From assembly GCA_002385675.1 (NCBI GenBank), contig DGDY01000322.1, positions 2,132 to 36,107 of the forward strand: a stretch of DNA of 33,976 nucleotides, written 5' to 3'. The notes beneath the pieces are model-generated. The model was not told the DNA's origin and made no database searches. It was given only the letters and a program-made list of their open reading frames with translations. This stretch comes from Anaerolineales bacterium UBA3940 (GTDB taxonomy: Bacteria > Chloroflexota > Anaerolineae > Aggregatilineales > UBA3940). Position 1 is the stretch's first letter. Every line of letters starts with the position of its first letter. Positions 1-8,900 of this stretch are shown one piece after another. The position numbers and the translations under genes were made by a program.

Positions 1-1
1 G

Positions 2-862
2 GCCTACTTCCAGTTCCGACCTGATCCGCCCCCACCGAACAACTACGTCAGCACGATTGACGTCACCGGGCAGGACCGCCCTTACCATGTGCACCTCCCG
101 CCGAGCTACGACAACCGGACGCCGCTGCCCGTCGTCATGGTGTTCCACGGCTACGGGCAGACGCCGGAGGGCATCCGCGAGATGACCGGCTTTGACGATG
201 CTGCCGACGCCCACAATTTCATCGTCGTGTACCCGGCGGGCTTCCTGCGCGTGTGGGAGGTGGAGAACGTCAATCTGCACCAGGCGGATGACATAGAGTT
301 CATCGAGGCGCTGATCGAGCGGCTGGATGAGGAACTGGCTATCGACCGCTCGCGCATCTACGCGACCGGTTTTTCTAACGGCGCGATGTTCACCCAGCGG
401 CTTGCGTGCATGATGCCGGGCCACTTTGCCGCCTTCGCCGGGGTGGGGGGTGCGCTCCCGCGTACGCTGGCGGCGGGCGATTGCGAGCCAGAAGAACCAG
501 CGCCCATGCTGCTTGTCAACGGCACGCGTGACCCGAGCACCCGCTATGAAGGCACGTTCGACTGGCTGGAGAGCGTACCCGACACGGTCGACTTCTGGGT
601 GCAGGCCAACGGCTGCGACGCCGAGGCAGCCGTTGACGACCTCCCCGACCGGGGTGATGGCGACAGTACGTCCGTTACACGCCTGAGCTACGGCGGCTGC
701 GAGGGGGGCGCGGACGTCGTACTGTACCGCATCGAGGATGGCGGGCACCAGTGGCCCGGCGGCGGGATGCTCCTGGAGCGGCGGTACGGGCGGATGACCA
801 CCGACCTGCCCGCGACCGAGATGATCTGGGCGTTCTTTGCCGAGCACGCGCGGGCCGAGTAA
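2..862 (+). CDS. Secreted PHB depolymerase / feruloyl esterase-like hydrolase (5' partial)
   Basis: The open frame enters from the left edge, so the start codon and any signal peptide lie outside. The 286 visible residues form an alpha/beta hydrolase of the LpqC/PHB-depolymerase-like esterase family. The strand before the oxyanion loop reads VVMVFHGYG. The nucleophile elbow is GFSNGAM (Ser125 of the visible part). The acid is probably Asp177 in LLVNGTRDP, and the catalytic His249 sits in DGGHQWPGG, a typical end for this family. A GTG at 89 is a possible start, but residues encoded upstream of it (the segment DRPYHVHLPPSYD) match the usual N-terminal strand, so that start is unlikely. These enzymes cleave ester bonds in polymers or plant-derived feruloyl esters outside the cell; the substrate cannot be told from sequence. 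The triad is complete and there is no sign of decay. Confidence 0.85.
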   Translation, partial: AYFQFRPDPPPPNNYVSTIDVTGQDRPYHVHLPPSYDNRTPLPVVMVFHGYGQTPEGIREMTGFDDAADAHNFIVVYPAGFLRVWEVENVNLHQADDIEFIEALIERLDEELAIDRSRIYATGFSNGAMFTQRLACMMPGHFAAFAGVGGALPRTLAAGDCEPEEPAPMLLVNGTRDPSTRYEGTFDWLESVPDTVDFWVQANGCDAEAAVDDLPDRGDGDSTSVTRLSYGGCEGGADVVLYRIEDGGHQWPGGGMLLERRYGRMTTDLPATEMIWAFFAEHARAE

Positions 863-992
863 CGCCTGCTTTTCCCCACCTGTGCCGCCCGCCCTCCTGT
901 CACCCGGCGTGGTGCTGTGACCTCTCGCACGCCTTGTGCGTATAGATAGATGCGGCTGTTTCGCGTATGCACACATAGAGGACGGAGAAGAA

Positions 993-1241
993 ATGATGTG
1001 GCTGTTGGGTTCGATCATTATTGGCCTGCTGGCAGGCGCGATTGCGGGGCGCATCGTCGAAGGTCGCGGCTTTGGCTGCCTGGGTAATATCATCATTGGT
1101 GTCATCGGTGCGGTTATCGGCGGGTTCCTGTTCAATCAGCTTGGGCTTGGCCCCGGCGAAGGCTTCCTCGGCGAGTTGATCGTCGCGACGGTGGGCGCGG
1201 TGGTGCTGCTGCTCGTGGTGAACCTCATCACCGGCAAGTAG
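993..1241 (+). CDS. GlsB/YeaQ/YmgE-family small membrane protein
   Basis: An 82-residue, very hydrophobic, Gly-rich protein with three predicted membrane segments (about residues 3-20, 30-50 and 58-78). The motif GLLAGAIAGRIVEGRGFG followed by GNIIIGVIGAVIGG is the signature of the transglycosylase-associated/GlsB stress-response family, which is usually 80-90 residues long. The frame is open further upstream, but the start chosen is ATG 993 (or ATG 996), because GGAG at 984-987 lies at suitable spacing and the family length fits. A weak -10-like TATAGA is at 941-946. The molecular function of the family is unknown; members are often induced by stress. The gene stands alone between the esterase and rnpB. 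Confidence 0.85.
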   Translation: MMWLLGSIIIGLLAGAIAGRIVEGRGFGCLGNIIIGVIGAVIGGFLFNQLGLGPGEGFLGELIVATVGAVVLLLVVNLITGK

Positions 1242-1303
1242 GCCCGCATCAGATTTGCATAAAAATGCCCGCGCCGCCGTGCGTCCCCTGCCTGCAGATG
1301 CGG

Positions 1304-1309
1304 TATAAT
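1304..1309 (+). promoter_or_regulatory. -10 box of the rnpB promoter
   Basis: A perfect TATAAT lies 10-13 nt before the first paired base of RNase P RNA helix P1 (1319-1321). This is the right distance for transcription to begin at the mature 5' end. No good -35 hexamer is visible 16-18 nt upstream. Confidence 0.7.
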
Positions 1310-1318
1310 AGGCGCACG

Positions 1319-1706
<388 letters not shown>

Positions 1707-1730
1707 CGTAACAATATGCGACCTGTTTCT

Positions 1731-1765
1731 CACCAGCGCGCCACAGCCCGGCGCGCTGGTGTTTC
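1731..1765 (+). terminator. Intrinsic terminator-like hairpin after rnpB
   Basis: A perfect 12-bp stem (1731-1742 with 1750-1761) with a 7-nt loop, followed by TTTCG. The U-tract is short, but the stem is very GC-rich and its position just past the end of RNase P RNA fits transcript release. Confidence 0.65.
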
Positions 1766-1854
1766 GCCCGGTGCAACGGTAGAATTGCCAGGGTGCGTAT
1801 GGGCCGGGCTGACTGGCCCGATTTCTTACTGGAATCAAGAGAAGGTTGTTCGAC

Positions 1855-2895
1855 GTGAAGAGATTGTTGTTGGTTGGACTGGTGGCAGTACTCTCGGCGG
1901 CTGTTGCTGGCTGTGACGACGTCAGCATGGACGATGGCGTCGCGGCGGATGGCCTTGACAGCCTGCCGACGTATACGCCGTACCCTACGTACACCCCGTA
2001 CCCGACGTACACGCCATACCCGACCTCGTCGCCGACCTTCCTTCCGTCGGATACGCCCTCACTCCAACCGCCTGCCTTAACGCCGGAAGAGGGCGCAGAG
2101 AATAGCGATGATGGCGATGATGGCGGTGACGACCTTGCCACGCCGCCGATCACTGCTGCGCCTGATGGCGAGGACGGTACGCCGCCTGCGCTGCGGGGGC
2201 AGCTTGCCTTTGGCTCGAACCTGCGCAGCGGGCCCGGCCTGGCCTATGAGGTGCTGGCTCAGGCGGAAGCGGGCACCATGCTCGACATCCTCGCGCGTGA
2301 CGTGCTCGGGCGCTGGCTGTTGGTGCGCACCGACGACGGTGTCGAGGCGTGGGCTGCGCTGGTCCAGTTCCAGCAGCCGCTTGACATCCTGAGCGTGCCC
2401 GTTGCCGAGAACATTCCCCAGCCGCCCGACGAGGGCACTGCCGAACCCGGGGAGGACTCGCCGGAGCCGGGCGAGGAGGCTGTCGCCTTTGAGCTGCCGG
2501 TCGGCGGCGAGGTTCAGTGTAAGGCCCTCACGCGCCCGGTGCAGGAGCCGTTCGCGCCGCCGGCTGCCGACCAGCAGTATGTGCCCTACGACGAAGAGCT
2601 GGCGGGGGAGCGGCCCGGTCCGATGCCTGCCTACCAGATCAGCCGGGCGCAGGTGCCCGCTTCCATCGAGTTGAGCATCGACGGCAACACGACCCCCGCT
2701 GACTGCGACGGGGGCTCGGGGCTGTGCGCCAGCCTGAGCTTCCTGCTGTGCGCGAATGCCGCGCCGGGAGCCAGCGCAGACGAGTTCGTGCACCGGCAGC
2801 CGATCAGCGTGATTGTGGGTAATCAGGTGGGCGCCGAATTTGAACCGGCGGCAGTGGCGGAGTTCCTCACCGCGTTCCAGATTGTCGAGGAGTAG
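1855..2895 (+). CDS. SH3-domain lipoprotein with TYTPYP repeats
   Basis: A 346-residue exported lipoprotein. The GTG at 1855 is chosen because GAGAAGG (1839-1845) lies 9 nt before it; the in-frame TTG at 1846 would leave no spacing. Residues 2-19 are a basic/hydrophobic signal with lipobox AVAGC (Cys20 lipidated). A linker follows with three TYTPYP units (coding 1969-2025) and then Ser/Pro/Glu-rich sequence. Residues about 115-170 look like a bacterial SH3 (SH3b) domain: SNLRSGPGLAYEVLAQAEAG, then W(A)LVRTDDG and EAWAALV. The C-terminal part (about 220-346) has several Cys and no family I recognise. SH3b domains in envelope proteins often bind peptidoglycan or peptides, so a cell-wall-linked surface role is an inference. 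It is transcribed away from rnpB and convergent with the next gene. Confidence 0.8.
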   Translation: MKRLLLVGLVAVLSAAVAGCDDVSMDDGVAADGLDSLPTYTPYPTYTPYPTYTPYPTSSPTFLPSDTPSLQPPALTPEEGAENSDDGDDGGDDLATPPITAAPDGEDGTPPALRGQLAFGSNLRSGPGLAYEVLAQAEAGTMLDILARDVLGRWLLVRTDDGVEAWAALVQFQQPLDILSVPVAENIPQPPDEGTAEPGEDSPEPGEEAVAFELPVGGEVQCKALTRPVQEPFAPPAADQQYVPYDEELAGERPGPMPAYQISRAQVPASIELSIDGNTTPADCDGGSGLCASLSFLLCANAAPGASADEFVHRQPISVIVGNQVGAEFEPAAVAEFLTAFQIVEE

Positions 2896-2907
2896 GGGAG
2901 CGGCGCG

Positions 2908-4944
2908 CTAGTCCCCGCTTGCATCCATCTCGTTCTCGTAAGCGATGCGCACCTCGACCCGCTCCCGGCCCGGCACCACCACGTCGATCAGCAGCATGCC
3001 ATCCTCGACGCGGTAGGGGTACTCCTGCCCGTTCACCAGCACGCTCTTGATCGGCACGTTGAGCGTCTCTTCCTTCATAAAGTGGTAGGTGTGCGGCGTG
3101 CTGTTCGGGTTGTTGAGGAGCGCCGCCGGGGTGAACATCTGCACGTCAAAGCTGCCGTCGTCGTTCAGACGCTGGCGGTAGGCGCGGCGGAGCACGTCGC
3201 CCAGCCCGCGCCATTCCAACTCGCCGGGCAGCGAGTTGACCCGGTCCGCAATCAGGTTGAACTCGTCCATCCCCGTTGTGAACAGATCACCGTCGAGCGG
3301 GTCCGCCCAGAACAGCGCGGGCCGGTCGATGAACAGGTCAAACACCGCATCCTGCACCACCGGGTCGGGGTTGGTGAAGCGGGTCACGTGCTGCCGCCGC
3401 GTGACGACCGGGAAGTTCGCGTAGGACAGCGACGCCATGCTCATGCCCTCGTCCCACTGCCCGGTACGCGACGCACCGAGCGGTACCGACTGCGCGTTGA
3501 CGGTGGCGAGGTAGTTCATCCGCTTGAGCACAACGAGCGTGTCTTCCGGCGAGATACCCTCCGGGAAGACCATCACCCGCTCGAACGGCACGCCTGACTC
3601 GATCTGGTGAGTCAGCATCCGCTGCAGCCCTTCGAGGATCGCCGCCTCCTGCTCCGCGAAGGGGCGCGCGGGGTGCGGATAAAGTTCCGGAACTGCCGGG
3701 CCGCCGGTCGCCCCGCTCCCCGTCGAGGGCACTTCGTAGTAGTAGAACTCATACCCGCTGCCGGTGTTGCCATACTGCACGAGCGAGAAATAGCCGGGGT
3801 TCGCCGTGATCAGCGCGGCGATCTCCGGCGATGTGCTTGGATACCGGGCAGGCGCGAAGGCGATGGTCGAGAAGAAGTGATGGCTCTCCATCTGCCGGAG
3901 CAGGACGTGGAAGTCGAAATTATCGACGTCGGGCCGCAGAGGGATGTTGTCGAGCGTCAGGTTGGCGTAGTTGACGGGGTTATGCCAGACCTCGTCGCCC
4001 AGCTCGGCCCGCATCGCAATCATGATCGGGATGATGGTAGTGAAGTTCTCTGTGCGGTAGTAGAGCCGCCGCAGCGGCTGCTCCATGAGGCTGCCCGCAC
4101 TTGAGCCGGAGTGCACGTAGACGATGCCCCGGCCATAGGGCGCCTGCGCAAAGATCGGGTAGGTCAGGTCGCGGTCGTCCGTCGAGACGATCAGCGGGAT
4201 GGCCTCGCCCCGGCTGCTGACGACAAGCTCAAGATCGTCCTGTATCAGCCTGTCGGTCGGCTGGATGTCCAGACCGCTGAACTCCCGCGTCACCTCGACC
4301 GCCCGCGTTGTGACGGTCCAGTTTCGAACCGAGTCCTGCACAGGGCGCGCCCCGAGTATCTCCCCACGCGTAAGCTGGCTGAGCACATTGCTGCTCGTCG
4401 ACTCGTTGATGTTGTAGATGAGCAGGCTGCTGAGGTCCTCCGAGATGGGGAACTGGAGGGTCAGGATTTCGTTGTACGTCAGGCGGGAGAGGTTCGCCGC
4501 GCTGATGCCGATAAGCTTGTAGGGCCGGCCCTTCGGGTCGAGCAGATCGGCAGGCAGGAAGTCCGGCTGGTTGAGGTCGAACGCCGCGCACAGCAGGCCG
4601 TAGTACTCGGCAATGAGGCAGAAGTTGGCGTCAAACGGGGTGGGGTTCTGCGGGTCGTACAGCAGCAGGACGTCAGGCAGGTCGGTGCCACGCGGGGCGG
4701 GAGTCAGCCCGGGGGCGCTGCGTACCGGGCTGGCCTCAGGCGTCTCGGTTGCCTGAACCTCCTCATCCTCGGATGAAGGCAGCGCGGCGGCGGTTGCCTC
4801 GCCTGCCGCGAGGATGGACGATGACGGGCCGGGCGCTTCCTGCTGGAAGAACGGCAGCTTCAGGCCGCCTGTCATGGTGCTGACCACCACTACGCCCAGC
4901 ACGATGGCGAAAGCAAGAGATAGGAGGACCTGCTTCTTGTTCAT
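2908..4944 (-). CDS. Membrane-anchored protein with a deacetylase-like barrel (function unknown)
   Basis: 678 residues. The N-terminus MNKKQVLLSLAFAIVLGV is an uncleaved signal anchor (about residues 5-25), followed by a Pro/Glu/Thr-rich linker to about residue 85 and a long extracytoplasmic part. The first half (about 90-310) has no family I recognise. From about residue 330, NLTLDNIPLRPD followed by FHVLLRQMESHHFFSTIAFAP resembles the TIDD and strand segments of divergent polysaccharide-deacetylase (NodB-like) barrels. Later, VMVFPEGISPEDTLVVLKRM then YLATVNAQSVPLG resembles the last barrel strands. The second Asp of the usual TIDDP motif is Asn here, so catalysis is doubtful. The C-terminal 60 residues look like a small beta domain. 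The start ATG 4944 has AGAGG upstream. A good promoter lies at 5101-5129, giving a leader of about 150 nt. Confidence 0.7.
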   Translation of the reverse strand: MNKKQVLLSLAFAIVLGVVVVSTMTGGLKLPFFQQEAPGPSSSILAAGEATAAALPSSEDEEVQATETPEASPVRSAPGLTPAPRGTDLPDVLLLYDPQNPTPFDANFCLIAEYYGLLCAAFDLNQPDFLPADLLDPKGRPYKLIGISAANLSRLTYNEILTLQFPISEDLSSLLIYNINESTSSNVLSQLTRGEILGARPVQDSVRNWTVTTRAVEVTREFSGLDIQPTDRLIQDDLELVVSSRGEAIPLIVSTDDRDLTYPIFAQAPYGRGIVYVHSGSSAGSLMEQPLRRLYYRTENFTTIIPIMIAMRAELGDEVWHNPVNYANLTLDNIPLRPDVDNFDFHVLLRQMESHHFFSTIAFAPARYPSTSPEIAALITANPGYFSLVQYGNTGSGYEFYYYEVPSTGSGATGGPAVPELYPHPARPFAEQEAAILEGLQRMLTHQIESGVPFERVMVFPEGISPEDTLVVLKRMNYLATVNAQSVPLGASRTGQWDEGMSMASLSYANFPVVTRRQHVTRFTNPDPVVQDAVFDLFIDRPALFWADPLDGDLFTTGMDEFNLIADRVNSLPGELEWRGLGDVLRRAYRQRLNDDGSFDVQMFTPAALLNNPNSTPHTYHFMKEETLNVPIKSVLVNGQEYPYRVEDGMLLIDVVVPGRERVEVRIAYENEMDASGD

Positions 4945-5100
4945 TCAGGAAGATACCTCTGGCCGGGCGCAAGTGTGTACGCGATCGATCAAGGTCTGGG
5001 TAAGAGACGAAGACTTGGCGGAATGGTGGTGCGGGCGTTGACCAGGGTTAAGCCTGTAAAGAAACCTGTCACACCAGAGCTCGGCACCAGTACGTGCCCA

Positions 5101-5129
5101 AGTATAGGAAGCGCATGGCAGTTTCGCAA
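5101..5129 (-). promoter_or_regulatory. Promoter TTGCGA-N17-TATACT for the minus-strand gene ending at 2908
   Basis: On the minus strand TTGCGA (5124-5129) and TATACT (5101-5106) are separated by exactly 17 nt. Transcription would start near 5094, leaving a 5' leader of about 150 nt before ATG 4944. Confidence 0.6.
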
Positions 5130-5195
5130 GGATGTGAGTGACGTCGGAGCGGGCACACATAGCGGATCTTAACACTGTCATATCCTTCCGACTAG

Positions 5196-5226
5196 GGTGG
5201 GGGCGGGTCTGAGACCCGCCCCCACC
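5196..5226. repeat. Perfect 14-bp GC-rich inverted repeat
   Basis: Positions 5196-5209 pair perfectly with 5213-5226 around a 3-nt loop. No T-tract follows on either strand, so it is not a standard terminator. It sits between the divergent promoters at 5101-5129 (minus) and 5423-5450 (plus), 57 nt before the composite hairpin element at 5284. Confidence 0.75.
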
Positions 5227-5283
5227 GGCGATTAAGTCAAGCGAAGACAAAGACCTGCGTGTGGGTATGCCGCTTTCTTTACA

Positions 5284-5366
5284 CCATCCCCCGGTCCCTT
5301 CCCCCGCTAGCAGGGAAGGGGGTGACGAGACGCTGAAAGCGTCTCGTCAGGAGTGGGGTAGGGAAC
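5284..5366 (-). repeat. Composite hairpin element, copy A (inverted orientation)
   Basis: An intergenic element with a constant C-rich/G-rich hairpin (CCCTTCCC 5296-5303 with GGGAAGGG 5313-5320) and a 25-nt arm (5324-5348) made of an 11-bp stem and GAA loop. Read on the minus strand it starts with ACCCCACTCCTGA, like the left ends of copies B and D, then the 25-nt arm, then the constant hairpin. It is therefore the same element in reverse orientation, lacking the small third arm. Confidence 0.7.
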
Positions 5367-5422
5367 ATTTCACCCGCGCCGGGCGTAATGATTATTGAAG
5401 GCTGTACGGGTGTCGAGTTTCC

Positions 5423-5450
5423 TTGCGCCACAACTGGCAGGACTTATAAT
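5423..5450 (+). promoter_or_regulatory. Promoter TTGCGC-N16-TATAAT
   Basis: TTGCGC (5423-5428) and a perfect TATAAT (5445-5450) are separated by 16 nt. The expected transcription start, near 5457, lies downstream of the in-frame ATGs at 5395 and 5449, which supports ATG 5497 as the start of the next gene. The promoter probably also serves the alpha-2-macroglobulin gene. Confidence 0.7.
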
Positions 5451-5496
5451 GAACCGTAATGTAAGGTCTTTATCGGCATTTTGGAAAGTAGCAAGC

Positions 5497-5904
5497 ATGA
5501 ATTTTGACCCGCTATCCACCCTACTCAGCAACCTCCCCACACACGACGACGAGTGGGCTTTGTACCAGCTTTTCACCCGCTTCATCTTCGACACACTCGT
5601 GCGCGATGTCGTTCGCGGGCATTATGAATACCACCACCCATCGCATGTTACGCTGCATCTGGAGAACGGGCAGGCAGCTCTGTTTGTGCGCGAGGGCGGG
5701 CGCACGTTCCTCCATCAAGACGATGCACTTTATGATTGGCTGATCGAGTTCCTCACCGGGGACTTCCTCAACCTCCCAACCAAGGACATTTCCACCGTCT
5801 ACCTCGATGGTCCGACGGGCGGGGCACAGCCTTATCTTTACATTCTCGGTGATGGCCTGCAGGTCGCGACCGGGGAACCAGCGCACAAGGGAAAGCTGCT
5901 CTAG
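5497..5904 (+). CDS. Hypothetical protein upstream of the alpha-2-macroglobulin
   Basis: A 135-residue soluble protein (MNFDPLSTLLSNLP...) with no signal peptide and no family I recognise. Start ATG 5497 is preceded by GGAAAG (5483-5488), and the upstream promoter overlaps the earlier candidate starts. Its stop is 4 nt before the next ATG, so the two genes are probably cotranscribed and translationally linked. Composition is unremarkable: aromatic-rich, mildly acidic, with a central WALYQLFTRFIFDTLVRDVV helix. A cytoplasmic partner for a surface lipoprotein is not obvious, so no function is proposed. Confidence 0.7.
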   Translation: MNFDPLSTLLSNLPTHDDEWALYQLFTRFIFDTLVRDVVRGHYEYHHPSHVTLHLENGQAALFVREGGRTFLHQDDALYDWLIEFLTGDFLNLPTKDISTVYLDGPTGGAQPYLYILGDGLQVATGEPAHKGKLL

Positions 5905-5908
5905 AAAA

Positions 5909-8900
5909 ATGTTCAAACTGAACGTTCGGCCTATTCGGATCGGCCTGTGGGCGCTGATGGCGCTTGTGCTGAGCCTGACCGGGTGCAACCTGCCCGGCCT
6001 CGGTCAGCAGGCGTCGCCGGGGGGTGAAACCCCGGCTGCCGCGCCCAGCCCCACGGTCAACGTCGCCGAGCTGCCTCCAACGGCCCCACAGGTCGTCGCG
6101 CAGCGGCCCTATCCGGGCGAGGAGCTGCCGCTTGACGGCAGCATTGACGTGTATTTTGACCAGCCGATGAACAGGGCCAGCGTCGAGAGCGCGCTGTCAA
6201 TTGAGCCCGTCCTTGACGTGAACGTGATGTGGGTGGACGACTCGACGCTGCGGATCGTGCCTGCCGAGGGGGAACTGTCTCGCGCCGAGCGCTACCGGCT
6301 GCTGATCGCTGAGGAGGCACGGGCGGCGAACGGCCTCGCGCTTGAAGCCCCGGCGGAGATCGAGGTGCAGACGGTGGGCTTCCTCCAGGTGGGGGAGGTC
6401 GTGCCTGCGCCCGGTGCGACCGGCGTCAGCGCGGGGTCGGTGATCACGGTGTTCTTCAACAGGCCGGTCGTGCCGCTGGGCATCCCCGGTGATGGGGAGG
6501 ATCTGCCGCACCCGCTCACCATCTCCCCGGAAGTCGAGGGCGAGGGCGAGTGGGTCAACACCAGCATCTACCAGTGGCGGCCCGCCGAGCCGCTTGAGGG
6601 CAACCAGACGTACACGGTGACGGTCAACGCCGGGCTGGAGGACCAGACCGGCGGCGTGCTGGAGGAGCCGTTCACCTGGGAGTTCACGACGTTACCGCCG
6701 GACGTGATCGCCGTGCAGCCTGCGGAGCCGATGACGCCGCTTGACGCGCCGGTCGTCGTCGAGTTCAACCAGCCGGTGGATCGTAACGCCGCACAGCAAG
6801 CCTTCTCGCTGGTAGATGGCAGCGGCCAGCCGGTGCCGGGCTCCTTCACCTGGAACGAGGACGGCACCGAGATGACCTTCCAGCCGTCCGGGCTGCTCGC
6901 GCTTGGCACTGACTACCGGGCCACGGTGAGCGCCGAGGCACTGCCCGGCTTTACGCGGGACGCGGAATGGTCCTTCCAGACCGTGCCTGCGCTGGCTGTC
7001 GTCAACACCGACCCGCGCCCCGGGGAGAGCAACGCAAACAGCTTTATGGGGCTGACCATCTACTTCTCCGCGCCGGTAGATGAGGACACGCTTGACGAGG
7101 ATCTGCTCGTCGTCGAGCCTGCACTGCCCGCCGGGGCGACCTTCTTCTACAGCACCTTCGACCATACCTGGAATATCAGTGCGACCCTCGACCCGTCTAC
7201 CACCTACACCGTGACGCTGCTGCCGGGCGTTGCCGACCCGTACGGCAACACCATCGATGAGCCGTACACGTGGACTTTTACGACGGCCCAGCTTGATCCG
7301 CTCGTGCAGTTCAATACGCAGGGGATGTTCGGGCTGTACGACGCCAGCCGCACCACCGAGCTGTTCGTCATCCATCGCAACACGAGCCGTATCGACTTTC
7401 AGTTGGCGAGCGTGCCGCTGGAGGATTTTGGCCGCCTGACCGGCCCCAACAGCTACGAAGTGTTCGACTCCTACGAGCCTGCGCCGGAGAACGTGCTGCG
7501 CACGTGGTCGATCGCGACGCCGGGCGAGCTGAACGAGCGCACCTACGTGCGCGTCCCGGTTGTGTCCGAGGCGGGCGGGTCGCTGGAGCCGGGCATCTAC
7601 CTGCTTAGCGCTGACGCCCCGGAAACCGCGCGCTTCCGGCACTTTATGATCGTGGCGACCGCCAACCTGACGCTTAAGACGAGCTTCGACGAGTCGCTCG
7701 TGTGGCTGACCGACCTGCAGGATGGCCAGCCGGTCGAGGGCGTGGATGTGCGCATCTACGATAGTGAATTCAACCAGGTTAGCACGGCCCGCACGGATGC
7801 GGACGGCGTCGCCGCCATCGACGACGTGAGCGTCGACAACCTGTGGGACCCGCAGTATGCCATCGCCGAGGGCAATGGACATTTCGCGGTTGCGCTCAGC
7901 CAGTGGGACGAGGGTATCCAGCCCTGGCAGTTTGGCGCCATCCCCACGATTTTCAACAGGGAGGCGTACAGCCTGTACCTCTACACCGACCGTCCGATCT
8001 ATCGGCCCGGGCAGGAGGTGTACTTCAAGGGGGTGCTGCGAGCCAAGGATGATGTGACGTACAGTCTGCCGCCCCAGTCCAGCGTCGATGTGATCGCGCG
8101 CAACGACCAGGGCGACACCATCCTTGAGGACAGCCTGGCGCTCAACGAGTTCGGCACGTTCAACGGGCAGTTTGTGCTTGACGAGGAAGCCGGGCTTGGC
8201 TTCTACGTTATCGAAGTGACCATTGGCGATCTGACGTCCGTCCTGGGCTTCCAGGTGGCGGAGTACCGCGCGCCGGAGTTCACCGTCACGGTCGAGCCGG
8301 AGACCGATCAGGTACTGGCGGGCGAGGAGATCGAGGTCACGGTTGATGCCGAGTTCTTCTTCGGCGGGCCGGTGAGCGACGCCGAGGTGGAGTGGACCGT
8401 CCTCTCCGACGCGTATTTCTTCCAGCCCCGCGTGCCGGGCAATTTCAGCTTTGTCGAGCCGGACCCGGATGAAGAGCTGTCGACGGACTTCATCCCCGGT
8501 TTTGGTGTGACCATCGCCGACGGCACGGGGCGCACGGACGAGAACGGTGAGTTCACCTTCAGCATCCCGGCCAGCATCGAGGATTCGGAAACGAGCCGCC
8601 GCTTCACCATCGAAGCCGTCGTGACGGACATCAACGAGCAGGCTGTCGCCGGGCGGGCCGAAGTCATCGTGCACAAGGGTGAGGTTTACGTCGGCGTCGA
8701 GCCGGAAGTGTACGTGGCGGGCGCGGGGCAGCCGTTCTCGGCGACCGTGCTGGCGCTCGACTGGGACGCCGAGCCTGTCGCCGGGCAGGAAGTGACGGTC
8801 GAACTCGTGGAGCAGCGCTGGTTCAGCGTGCAGGAAGAGGACGAGTTCGGGCGCACGCAGTGGACGTGGAACCTCGAAGAGAACGTGATCGGCGAGCCGG

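Noticed and set aside
1969..2025. Short tandem repeat, considered as a CRISPR or phase-variable microsatellite
   Set aside because: It codes in-frame TYTPYP units with varied codons, which is a protein linker and not a slippage-prone or spacer-bearing array.
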